From assembly GCA_037042185.1 (NCBI GenBank), contig JAXQJY010000032.1, positions 2,170,001 through 2,234,000 of the forward strand: DNA of 64,000 nt. Reading direction: 5' to 3'. Below are positions 33,130-43,675 of the stretch, one piece after another. Numbering within the stretch: position 1 is the stretch's first letter; every line of letters begins with the position of its first letter. The notes beneath the pieces were generated by a model. It made no database searches. It was not told the DNA's origin and saw nothing but the letters and a program-made list of their open reading frames with translations. A program made the position numbers and the translations under genes. The DNA is from Sordariomycetes sp. S80-01Y (taxonomy: Eukaryota; Ascomycota; Sordariomycetes).

Positions 33130-35094
33130 TCAGTTCGACGCACTATCCTCTCCGCATGTGAACTCCGCATCCATCATATCATCGTCGCTTTCCCATGCCA
33201 TTTCATCGTCACTTTCCTCACAGCTCGAGTCATCCCCGTCCTCATCAACCGCTTTCTCCATGAGCACTACTTTAGCCTTGGCCAGAGTCAGCTGGCAACC
33301 GTGATCGCGTCCATCCGCTGTTCCATGCTTGACCACCCGGGGCGAGATTGTGAAGAGCACCTCACAGCCCGCTTTCTGCATGTTCACCTTCTCCATGATC
33401 TCTTGGTCGTAGTACAGACATGTGTCTTGAATTGGGTTCAACCAGTCACGCCTGAACACAGCCCTTGAGCCTCCCATGGTAGCACAGAGAACCCGAGTTT
33501 TGTCCAGGATGGCCCACAGGCGGCTTTGGACTTTCGATATAGCATCGGTATTTCGCAGTCCATTCGGGACGAATCCTGCAAGGAGTGTAGCCTCTTCGAA
33601 CGCCGAGATGTTGACGTCCCTATCTGCTTCATACTGCTTGTCAACAGTCTGCCATCTCTCAGCAAACCAGGCTGCCATAGCCGGGGCGTCATTGGCATCC
33701 ATGGCTAGTAGGAAATATCAGCTTTGTGCTTGTTCATTGGTCAGCATAAGGGACTTACTCAACAAGCTCAGCCGGACACCTTCGAATTGCTCAATGAAAG
33801 GCGTCAATTCATGATCATAGGGGTAGACGAATCCAAACGCCACACGCCATAGATAAGCCTGTACCAACAGCCATGACTGAGTAGCGTCACGTAGAATCTC
33901 CTCGTGGCCCCCTCTTGGTATGGCGCTGAACCTCTGAGAAGTCTCTGGGTTTTCGATAAACCCACCTGCAGGAGCGTGCTCGGAAAGAGTGTACGCTAGA
34001 TTTCGAATCTTGCAATCGAGCTGCATCCATTGGGACTGTAAGTCGCTGTCAGACGTTTTCTCATTTCTCAGCCCGGTGCTTCGCTGTGCCCTCTCGAGTT
34101 TCAATAGCTCCCGCTGAGTCTCGCGAAGCTTGGTGTCCTGCTTCTCATTTTGAGTCCTGAGTTCCTCATTCAGGGCGTACAAGTTTCGAGTTTGGTCTTC
34201 ATTGCACTCGCTTTCGGTTTCGTGTTTTTTGAGTTTAGCTCGTAGATGCTCATTTCTCGCTTGCGACTCGTCGAGTTTAGCCAAAACGTGACGCAGACGC
34301 GCGTCAAATCGATGAGAGTCAGTCGTGACTCGGTGTAGCTTGTTACTCAGCTCTTGAACTTCGGATTGAAGACAGTGCTGCGCTTCTTCTCTTTGCTTGT
34401 TTTCTTGCCTGAGTACATCCAGTTCTCGTTTTGAGTCAGCAAGCTGAGCGTTCCTCCGTTCGGCGCCTTGCTTGTAGAGAGTATTAGACTGCCTGAGACT
34501 TTGCAACTCCCTTGCCGAAGGTATGATGTCTGCGATCTGCTCTAATTGTTCTTGAAACTGTTGCGACAGCTCCTCTTTCCAATGATCCGACGGATGCCCT
34601 ACTTCGGACCTTGAATTCTTTCGAAGGGGGGGATAGACTGGATTATCAAATCCCTCCGCGAGAGTCTCCTGCCCGTTGATCGGTGAGGTAATCGCCTTGC
34701 CCGCTCTGCTTCCATGATTTGCATCTGACTGGGATGCTTCCGCGACGTCCATACTGCGGATGGAGTCCACAGCCTCCATAGGCTCGCCGCTCCTGAGGGG
34801 GCCTCGGTCGTGACCTGTTGATCCCATCGGGCGGGGGGCCACATCCCCCTCAGATTCAGCAGACTTCGATCCTTGCTTGGGGACGGAGCTTCCAGTAGCC
34901 TTAGTACTTTGTTCATCTTCACGTTGATCCGCGTTGGTGTGCGAGGCGGTGCGGTTATCAGTTTGCCGCTTACTCCGGACACCAACCGTGCTTGACGCGG
35001 AAATTTGCTGTTGGCGAGTAGCATTGGATTTTGCTACATGGCGCCGCTTAGAGCCAGGTGTGTTGTCCGGCGAGGGTGCGCGCTTACGATCCAT
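33130..35094 (-). CDS. Coiled-coil protein of unknown function, acidic C-terminus
   Basis: Two exons (35094-33759 and 33704-33130) give 636 residues; the splice (GTAAGT..TACTAG) joins LSLLT to MDANDAPAMAAW. Residues 1-160 are basic, Ser/Gln-rich and disordered with a nuclear-signal-like KRRH start. Residues 195-340 form a long coiled coil with heptad Leu/Gln/Glu patterns (LRQENKQREEAQ, ELRTQNEKQD). The C-terminal 250 residues look globular and helical, with LDCKIRNLAYTLSEH and DATQSWLLVQAYLWR, then an acidic tail (about 20 Asp/Glu in the last 45). I recall similar N-terminal coiled coil plus 'LDxKIRNL' proteins as an expanded, unnamed family in sordariomycetes; the match is from memory. No enzyme motif is visible. 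Function unknown. Confidence 0.75.
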
Positions 35095-35584
35095 CGTGAG
35101 GAAATGCTCAAATCTATAAGAGTGACTGAAGGCAGGGAGAGGGAGAGAGGAAGAGGCAGAGAACCAGCTGATTTGAAGGCTCTACTACGTACTAGTGGTA
35201 GTGAGAAGGCCGTGGTTTAGTGGTAGTGAAAGGTGAGGATTTATAGTGAAAACATGTGAGGGCGGGGAGAAGTTGACGAATAATTTTCAGCCTTACAACT
35301 GAACGCCTGATGCAAAAGCATCCGCACCTTCTCGCCTCCCACTTTTGCGGATGCCTGCCTGATTGTAGGGCCTGTGGCGCTTCGTCCGAACTTCGTTGGT
35401 TAAGAGGTCACTGTATGCCCTGTCGGTACGTGATTATAAGCCACCACTACCGATCTTCGTCAAGTCGATACGATCCGGGCAAGTACTCGTTGGAGGTTTC
35501 AGGTGAGGACGACAATGGTAGTTGAGGGCTTTCGAGTACGACCATCGTGTTATCATTACTTCATCTCATCGTAGAGTGGCGCTC
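35095..35584. other. Intergenic spacer
   Basis: A 490 bp spacer between two minus-strand genes; promoter of the coiled-coil gene. Includes a purine-rich stretch near 35131-35165. Confidence 0.5.
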
Positions 35585-37135
35585 TCACGTGTTCTCCATC
35601 TCGACATCCTGTCGGATAGGCAACTGCTCTTGAGAGTGGAGGCCGTTGGTCCTTGGCTCCTGGTTCTCCTCCACTCCGTTCACCGTTCCATTGAGGACCT
35701 CAGTTCGACGCTGATGTCGGTAGACCCTGACCGTGTGGTCTTGCCCAGCGCTGACCATTGTATCTCCGCAAACGTCTACCCAAAAGCACACCCCATTCTC
35801 ATGACCCTCAACCCGCTGAACAACTTCCTTGCTCTTCACATCCCAGAGGACGATATCTCCCGTCTCGCTGGCGGAGGCGATGAAGGCCTCGCCGTCCAAC
35901 ACAAGAAAGCAACCGCCAATGGCAAATTTCTTATTACGATGCCCCTGGTACGTTTTCTTGACGCTGCCAGCGACATAATCCCATAAACGTAAGCAGTTGT
36001 CGAGATTGAAGGCGAGGACAAAACGACTATTCGGAGAAAAGCAGACGTTAGTGACAGCAGGGTTGTCCTCGTGCACAAGCGTCCGAAGGCACTGTCCGGT
36101 CTGAGTGTCCCATATACGACTGTTACAAGTTAGCCTGTGATCTAGGCGCTTTGTCTGTGCCTGTACTCACGTCAACCCGTCCGTAGAACAACTGACAACA
36201 AGCGTCCCGTCGCACGAGAAGTCGATGCCACTGACAGGGTCACTATGTGCCGGAAGTTGCTTCATGACCTTTCCCCCTCTTACATCCCACAGGAACACAG
36301 CCTCATCGTACGACCCGCTCGCCAAAATGTTGCCTTTGGGCGAAAAAGCGATACAGTGAACGTAGTTGTGATGGCTCCTCAAGGGGGGCATCTCCTGCCC
36401 TGTGACATTCTTCCTAGTCATCGTCTTTGGTCTGCCTGTTACCCGATCCCACAGTCGAATCGCCTTGTCGTCAGAACCACTTGCGAGGGTCTTGGAATCC
36501 GGACTCCAAGCAATGCAGTTGACGCCGGCCATATGGCCTACCAAAGTGTCCATATGACTACCGGTATCAGCGGCCCATATCTTGCATGTAGCATCGGATG
36601 ATGCTGAGGCGATGAAGCGGCCGCATGGTGATATCCGGACTTGCGACACAGGTCCTTCGTGACCGCGTAGAGCTAGTTTGGCTTTGAAGGCTGGCACGGT
36701 CTGGTCAGGCCTTAAAGGTGTCCTTTCGGTCGCTATATTCTGATCTGGTGTCTGTACATTCGAGTACTCGGGATCTGATGGAGTCTTTGAGCGCGAGCGT
36801 GATCGGGAATCGTAGCGCCGAGGGGTTCGTCTCCTTGAGCGCGACCTAGATATTGAACTGGAACTTCGGCGTCGACGGTCTTCAGATCTCGGTCTAGAGT
36901 GCGCGCGCGATGATCTTCGGCTGTCCGAAGAGTAATCTCTAGGTCTTGACTCTTTGTCGCTCGGGGAGCGGCTCAAAGGGCGACGGTCGTCGCGTGTTTC
37001 CTCCCCGCCAGCATCGTCCCGACGCGTCTCGCGATCTGCGCGGTCAACAGATCGCTCCGGCGAGGGCGGGTCGCTATCGGTTTTCTGTCGCTTCAAAGGG
37101 GGCGTCGTCTCGTGGTGATTAGATTCGAATTCCAT
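35585..37135 (-). CDS. SWD3: COMPASS-type WD40 protein, Swd3/WDR5-like, with RS-rich N-terminus
   Basis: Two exons (37135-36171 and 36119-35585) give 499 residues; the splice restores TRIWDTQTG. The first ATG of the open frame would be at 37234, but MEFESNHHET is preferred because the longer start lies in leader-like sequence. Residues 1-170 are highly charged with an RS-rich block (SRSRSRRRTPRR, SRSRSRSKTP). From about 175 the WD40 propeller starts with LRGHEGPVSQVRISPCGRF, and repeats end in CKIWAAD, IRLWDRV, VFLWDVR, TRIWDT, LRLWDYV, IVLWDVK. GHxxGVNCIAWSPD and IASGSxD are classical. This matches WDR5/Swd3, which scaffolds the Set1 H3K4 methyltransferase complex. An alternative is another seven-repeat nuclear WD40 protein, for instance of U5 snRNP type, given the RS domain. 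Confidence 0.72.
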
Positions 37136-38442
37136 AGCGTCGTCGCAAATGATGCCTGTCAGAGAGGTTGACAGAGCTCGAGGTGAGCCGGCTGAAGCAA
37201 AATCAAGGGTGGGGCCCGAGAGCACAAAGAGCATACGCTGTGATTGGCTACAGCTGCTTGCGTTCCTGGGATGCGGAGGAAACTAAGATCGGGACCCCAC
37301 CTGTCATTCTTCCACTCGAGCTCGCGTCATGGCCAGACGAATCGACTTCAGTCGCGAGACATTCAGGTTCAAAGCCCTGTCGATCCATTTTTGGTGAACT
37401 GTTGCTCATGCAACGGGTTGATTCTCGTTGCAAGAACGTCATCACGGCTGTGCTTGTCACTCGACGAGTCCCATCGTGTGATTCGCTTGGTGCAAGCTGG
37501 AACGTACTATGTGCTCGTAACCGGCGAAATACCATGTAAGCCAATTCATCTAGTCCACTAGGTCGTAGTCAACATTTGCTTCGAGGTAAGCAAAGGCTGA
37601 GGGGCTTGATAAAACAATCGATAGCGCTTGGTAGGTAGTAAGCACATGTTACACGAAGGCTCTCGTGATGTGACGCCACGCGCAAAGCTGAGAGCAAAGT
37701 CGCATATCCACTGCGTAGAACACCCGGAGGCCGGATCATCAGCTTGCATGACCGGCACAATGGCACTGAATGCAACCAATACCGTGGGCCGCCATTGCGT
37801 CCTCCGACTTTGTGGCACAACATTATTGCACGGCTCAAGCTGCTTGTGTTTCGGAACGGCGTAGGGCTGACTGAGGTGGGACCTCGGACTCCTCCCCTAG
37901 TACATGGAGGAAGTCTCGAGATGTGACTGGTGATCTGTCTGACCGACAGAGACGGGGTTTACCGGTGGCTTGGCATCTATTGCATTTGAATAAACGAATC
38001 GCCTTTGGATAGGGTGCAACCAGAACTTTTCAAGCTGCAGAAGTAAGAACGAGCTCACGGAAAGGCAAGATGATACGCGAGGCTTCGCCGAAGTGCTTGA
38101 TCAGGGGATCCTTGCGCATATTGTTCAATGACAGTCAGACGCCCAAAGCGAAATGAGACGGACTGTGAGGGGCATATTTCTACCCTGTTGGCTCGGTGTG
38201 AACGTCGAGATACTTCGTATATGCCTTGAAGCCCGGGCACGCGGGCAATCTCCTGATTTATGCACTCCAATGGTCAAAAACTGGCGAAGCGAACGGCGAC
38301 TGCCATCCAGGCGCAGCACACCTTCGGAGAGCTCGGACTGACTGAAGCCAACAAGCCTGTCAATAGAGGACGCGTTGGCAGCGGCCAACGAACTAGCCGT
38401 CCTAAGCTACCGATGACCATTGTAGTAAGTGTGCCTGTCGAT

Positions 38443-38476
38443 CCGTCACGTCACCCGTCACCCGTCACCCGTCACG
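38443..38476. repeat. Short tandem repeat, unit CCCGTCA
   Basis: About four copies of the 7-mer CCCGTCA in a row, the first imperfect. Within the promoter desert between Swd3 and the GPI gene. No function is evident. Confidence 0.6.
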
Positions 38477-39099
38477 GAGAGACAGTCGGTCGCACACAAA
38501 TGGTGTCGCGCGGCGCAAAGGCACTTTAAGGACTTCTGGGGATAAAAGAGGATCGCGTCATGGAGCAGCAGAGATTTAGGGTCAATCAAGGCGAAACGTT
38601 GGACATGGTGTGGTGTGAAGTTCGGTTGGCGGCACGCCGCTGTACCCTTGGCCCATTGGTCGGGACGCTGAGAAGTTGAGAGGAATCCTGTTTGCTGGAC
38701 CGCTCTCGAGAGGAGCCAGAGAGGAGCCAGAGAGGCACAGCGAGCGCCAATGTCGACAGGGGTCCCGGGATCCGATGCGCGCCAGAATAGACCAACACTA
38801 TTGGTGTTCCGTTGCTCAGCCATGACGGGTCTCACCAATGACAGGCGCCAGAGCAGCCTTTCGATGGATGTCATTGATTGCTCGCCCCTGACCGAGACTC
38901 CACCCTAGGCCCGTGCAGTGCATCGTCCCCTCAGGGTGGCCCACCTGGAATCTACGGTACCTGCGTCTGGTCTTGCGCCGGTGTGCGCGGCGCGCGCGCT
39001 GCGAAGTACCTTCAGTCAGTGCTTGGGTGCCTGACAGTGCTGAGTGAGACTCCCCGAGGAGCCTGCGCGGTGGCCGCCGGTCTCACTCCCGCTCGCGAT

Positions 39100-39157
39100 C
39101 TTCCTTTTCTTCTTCTTCTTCTCCTCCCCTCCCCTCTTCCTTTCCCTCCTCTCTTCA
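39100..39157 (+). promoter_or_regulatory. Pyrimidine-rich tract of the GPI protein promoter
   Basis: Nearly pure C/T over 58 bp, about 170 bp before the ATG at 39329. Such CT tracts are common upstream of strongly expressed filamentous-fungal genes, and the downstream gene has strongly C-biased third positions. Confidence 0.5.
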
Positions 39158-39328
39158 CCACCAAGCACATTCCAGCCGGTTGCCAGTCGCTCTTTCAGGC
39201 CTTCGCCTACCACATTCTTTTAACTACCAACTCCGTCGCTCACTCTCTTCGGACAACCGCTCTGTTCCCGCTTCACCCAAGCCAACTTATTTGCCTCAGC
39301 CAAAGACTCACGTCAAACGATCTTCAAG

Positions 39329-40154
39329 ATGCGCTTCTTCGCCTCCGTTTCCGCCGCTTTGGCCTTCGCTGCCTCTGCCATCGCCCAGACCGCCGACTTC
39401 AACCCCATCTACACCCCCACCGACGGTGCTGAGGTTCCCGCCGGCTCTACCTTTGAGATCACCTGGCAGGCTCCCGCCAAGTACAAGGACCAGACTGTCT
39501 CCATCTCTCTGATCGGTGGTGCCAGCCAGGGCACTCTTGTCCCCATTGCCGACATTGCTGGTGCGTAACACTTGACGATATCTTCAACATCAGTCTCCAT
39601 GCTAACCTCACACAGGCGGCATCCAGAACTCTGCCGAGTCCTACCAGTGGGCCGTCGACGCTTCCCTCGGCGCCGAGAACACCTACGGTCTCGTCATGAA
39701 GCTCGAGAGCAACCCTGAGATCTTCCAGTACTCTTTCCCCTTCAAGATCGTCAAGGGCGACAACGATGACTCTGAGGAGACCAAGGCGCCTGAGGACGGC
39801 GCTGGCAAGCCCACCCACATCGTTACGACCGCCACCGGCATCAAGACCGTCACCCTGACCTCTTGCCCTCCTGAGACCACCTCTACCCCCGTCCAGACCT
39901 CGACCTACCACGCTCCCAACACCACCTCGACCTGGTCCTCTTCTTCCACCTCTACCCAGCAGTGGAACACCACCGTCGTCATCAGCACTCCTCTCCCTCC
40001 TCCTGCCACCAGCACCGCTCTCGGCACCCCTGAGCCCATCCCCACCCCTGAGCCCACCACCGTCCCCAGCGAGGTCCCCGTCGGTGCTGGTTCTCACCTG
40101 GTTGCTGGCCCCATCGCCCTCGTCGGTGGCCTCATCGTTGCCCTTGCTCTGTAA
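39329..40154 (+). CDS. GPI-anchored Ser/Thr-rich cell wall protein (Kre9/Knh1-like domain)
   Basis: Two exons (39329-39560 and 39616-40154) give 256 residues. Residues 1-19 are a signal peptide (RFFASVSAALAFAASAIA). Next comes a Kre9/Knh1-type beta-sandwich with the opening FNPIYTPTDGAEVPAGSTFEITWQAP and, after the intron, YQWAVDASL and YSFPFKIVKG, as in the 'Ser-Thr-rich GPI-anchored membrane' family. A Thr/Ser/Pro stalk from about residue 120 to 220 should be heavily O-mannosylated. The C-terminus ends in a small-residue omega region (PVGAGS) followed by a hydrophobic tail (HLVAGPIALVGGLIVALAL), a GPI signal. It is thus a wall or plasma-membrane mannoprotein. Strong codon bias suggests high expression. 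Confidence 0.9.
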
Positions 40155-40966
40155 GCGGCTTGAGTGTCTGTTTTGTGTCTGTTTCTTCAACTATGCGCGT
40201 GGCGCGGTATCTCTGGCATTTACGATGGAAAGTGTTCGGGTAATGTGCACATAGGGTTTTGGAAATGAGCTTTTCGTTTTGGAAGCTATCTTCTGACTGT
40301 TCATATGCACGATCCTTGGCTATCCTCCGTCAGCTGCCTTGCACTACGGGAGACGCTACTTGTCACGAATTGAATCGGGCTTTACTTATAATGACTTTGC
40401 ATTTAATAATGACCATGTTTTATACCGAATTTCTGATCTCTCATCTACGTCCCACGCTCAGCAGTGTCCACTGCCTCGTCTTACCAAGCCAACACAGCTC
40501 CTACCTAGTGAGCTTGATGTCACAGTCGCGGTCTGCCCAACATCGCATGGATCAGATCAAGATCACGCTGGAACTCACTGACTCGCGGTCGCTTTGTTTG
40601 TTCCCACACGTCAGCCACCAACTGACATGCAATGATGTCGCGTCTTGGAATGCGAGACATGCGTGGCGGGGCAACGTTGGCGTGTAGACGTCGTTGCAGA
40701 AAGTCTCGGATGACGGGGTCCGGATGGTCTCAAAACCCTTCTCTCTATGCAGGGAGAGAACGTGACGTGTTCACGGGCTGGTTGAAGACTGTTTCTCGTT
40801 TCCCGATGTTTCGGGCGAATTCCGCAATTAGCATCTTCGTTGGGATTTGCTTGCCGATGACACGATTCATAAGTAATTTGATGAGTTGTTATTCATTGTA
40901 GCTGAGGTATCATGTATTCGCAACGCTGCACATCCTAAACCAGTTTTCAACGCCTTGCGCGCCCCC
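40155..40966. other. Convergent intergenic spacer
   Basis: An 812 bp spacer between two convergent genes, with no gene-like content. Confidence 0.5.
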
Positions 40967-42586
40967 TTAGTGACCGCCGATCTGCCCTTTAGGAATGGGC
41001 GGGATCCAGCAAACAGACAAGTTCAGCGCTACCTGAATTATCCCAATTACCCAGAAACCCATCGCGTAGTCGTTGCCATGGTTCATGAATCTGAACACAA
41101 TAGCGAAGATCACGCCACCAAGATTGCCGCCGCCGCCGGTCGTACCGCTCAGGATACCGTTGGCAAAGGGGTGGACATGGGGCACAAGCGCAAAGTTGGC
41201 GCCGTTACCAGCTTCGTGGAAGATGGCCATGACGGAGATGAGCCCGACCATGGTGCCAATGCCCATGTTATTCTCCTCGGAAGGATCAATCTGCCCGATG
41301 ACGATGAGAAGGACGCCGGTGATGATGCCGCAGAGCGTGATCCAACCCTTCTTCAACCAGAGGTTACGTCCAAACCTGGTGTACAGGAGGTCGGCAACCA
41401 CGCCGCCCATGGGTCGGGTGACGAAGTTGAGGAAGCCGAAGATGGAGGCATAGTTTCCCGCCTTGGTCTGATCGAGGTGAGGAAAGTTCTTCTTGTAGTA
41501 GGATGAAAGAACGGCGTTGATGGCGAGTTCACCGCCAAAGGAGCAGGCGTAGGTGGCGACGTGGAAAAGGGTCTGCAGGGACAGGAGAACGGGGAGGGCC
41601 TCCTTGAATGAGGGCTTGACGACGGTCTCGCCCTTGGCTGTCTCCAGAGCCTCGGTCTTGGTGAGGGTGGCTTCATGGGCGAAGATCTGGACGTTGCGGT
41701 CCGAGACGTCGCCCTTCTCCTCATCGGATGGGCTGTTGGGCTCGACAGGTGCGCGGTCGGTGATGGCGCCAGGAACATCGACGACCTCAACGCCACGGAG
41801 ACCGTGGGCCTCGAGGTTCTCCTGAATGCGCTGGGCTCGCTCGTTCCACTTGCCCACAGGCGAGTCGGGGCAGAGGAAGATCATGCCAAGTCCACAGGTA
41901 ATGAGGCAAACCAAAGGCACAACAAAGGTGACACGCCAGGCCTTGTGCTCCGACATGCCCTGAGCCATGACCAAGGAGTCAAAGACAGCAGGCATGATCA
42001 CGTAGGTTAGGCCGCCACCAGCGTTACCCCAACCGCCGGCAAAGGCATTGGCCGTGCCCACGATGTTCTTGTCGAAAAAGCCGGTGCACCACACCTGGCA
42101 AGGCACGAAAGTCGCACCGAGAACACCGATGAAGAACCGGGAGATGTAGAGGCCAGTAGCGTCCTTGACAAGAGGGGCTAGACCGATGGGCAAGCAACCC
42201 AGCAGAATGAGAGAGGCGTAGACATTGCGGGAGCCAAACTGGTCACAGAGCGGGCCAGCCAGGAAACGCAGGAAGAATGTCGACACAAGAGATACAATGT
42301 TCGAGTTGGCGACTTGTGCTGGGGTGAGACCGAGGTCCTTTGAGATTGTTGTCGTCAGGAGTGGAGGGAATGTGTACCTAAAGGGCGGTCGTCAGCATCC
42401 GAGTCATCAGACTCCAGACGGCAAATAAACATACCATGCCCAGAACGCCAGCATAAAACCCATCCATGAGAAGAAGAAGACCCGTCCGTAGACGTTGATT
42501 GGGTTGAGCACTGGTAAGCTCCTAGCCTTCTTGTTGATGGGGTTGACTTGAGGGGCCTTCCAGGCCAGGGTGATATCGAATCCCAT
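40967..42586 (-). CDS. nrtA: High-affinity nitrate/nitrite transporter (NNP family, NrtA/CrnA type)
   Basis: Two exons (42586-42435 and 42377-40967) give 520 residues. MFS fold with twelve helices and both nitrate-signature motifs: [10 protein letters not shown] (about 164-173) and GGGGNLGG in the C-terminal half. The conserved helix-2 Arg (Arg88, in [10 protein letters not shown]) and helix-8 Arg (in NFVTRPMGG) correspond to the two substrate-binding arginines known in A. nidulans NrtA. A long hydrophilic loop (about 225-300, acidic, with [15 protein letters not shown]) between helices 6 and 7 is typical of fungal members and may be phosphorylated. Proton-coupled nitrate uptake at the plasma membrane is expected. 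The upstream region carries GATA-type and NirA-type sites, consistent with nitrate induction and nitrogen repression. Confidence 0.95.
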
Positions 42587-42685
42587 AGCTGTAAATGCTA
42601 TCCGAAAGAGGCGGGAGAACTCTAGACGTGACTCTAATTCGACTAAGAAGTATGTCGGCCTGTCCCTACCGGTCGGTGCAGTTGA

Positions 42686-42953
42686 TTATCGCTGAGTGAC
42701 AAGAGCAAGGTGACGCTGAGCGCCCGAGTCCCTTATAAAATGAGCGTCGCACCAACAGCCAGAACCTACAGTGACGACGTCGAGATGAGCATCTCCGGAG
42801 CAGAATTAAGCTAAGACTGAGTGGGGACCGGATCGGTATTGCAAGGCCTCTGAGAGGACCAAGATAGACCCCGGATTGATAGATGTAGGCAATCTGATGG
42901 GTCCTGCCACCCAAACCCGGATCAGCCACTAGGGCGCCTTGCTGATCCGATAA
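42686..42953 (-). promoter_or_regulatory. Cluster of HGATAR (AreA/NIT2-type) sites upstream of nrtA
   Basis: Four HGATAR matches: CGATAA on the minus strand at 42691-42686, and plus-strand AGATAG at 42862, TGATAG at 42878 and CGATAA at 42948. They are 100-370 bp from the ATG at 42586. A TATA-like TTATAAAA lies at 42733-42740. Consensus matching alone gives many chance hits, but the neighbouring NirA-type site makes it more believable. Confidence 0.45.
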
Positions 42954-43621
42954 GAACAAGTACCGACGAAAGGTTGGAGACACCGGAGTTGCGATGATTT
43001 CAGAGCTATAAACAAGCGGCCCCGGTGGAACTTGGCCTCGCGGGATGTCGATGGGGAGGACTAAGACCTCTGTTGCTCTCAAGAGGACGCGAAGAGTCGA
43101 AGCGGCGAAGGGCAACTTAGCAGCCGTAAGACCTGAAACGACTGAATGACAGGTTCTCGAACACACATATGGGTCTCTGGTCGATAGTTCACAATGTCGC
43201 TTCACGGAGATGGCGTTGTCGAGGGCTAGATGTTGAAAGGAGACGATATCGGCTCTTGATGCCTTGGAGATGTGAGTTTCGCTCCCCGCGGACTTGACAC
43301 ATCCAAATCGACTTCGACAGAGGGCAGCAGAATCAAGCATCGACGCCCTCTACCGTCCCGACAAGGCGAGATAAGAGGTACTCTGTGCCACCCAAGATCT
43401 GACAGGGTGGAACAGCAACGGTGGGCGGGCTGCACCGTAACGCATCAAGCCAGCTCGTGGCCAATGTCGTCCCAGAACGCCAGCGACCATGACACGGGCC
43501 GGGTGCTGGAGTAGTACTGGGTCCAAACGGAGAACGTCAGACGTCCAGAGACGTTCAAGTGCCTTATCGCGAGGCTGCGCGCGCAGCGACAGGACTAAGC
43601 CGCAGGGGTCCACAGGGTCAA

Positions 43622-43675
43622 AGATAAGAACGCTGCGAGTTGTGAGTGATTATCTCTGCCAGGATCTCCGCGGAG
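43622..43675. promoter_or_regulatory. Palindromic NirA-type site flanked by GATA sites, distal nrtA promoter
   Basis: The palindrome CTCCGCGGAG at 43666-43675 contains CTCCGCGG, an exact fit to the NirA consensus CTCCGHGG, on both strands. AGATAAG at 43622 and TTATCT at 43650 (AGATAA on the minus strand) lie within 55 bp of it. It is about 1.1 kb before nrtA and 1.2 kb before MTD1. Confidence 0.45.

Larger units (their letters stand above)
37136..39328. other. Divergent intergenic region
   Basis: About 2.2 kb between Swd3 (minus) and the GPI protein (plus), with no gene-like frame. It holds a short heptamer repeat (38443-38476), and a pyrimidine-rich tract in the proximal promoter of the GPI gene. 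Confidence 0.5.
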
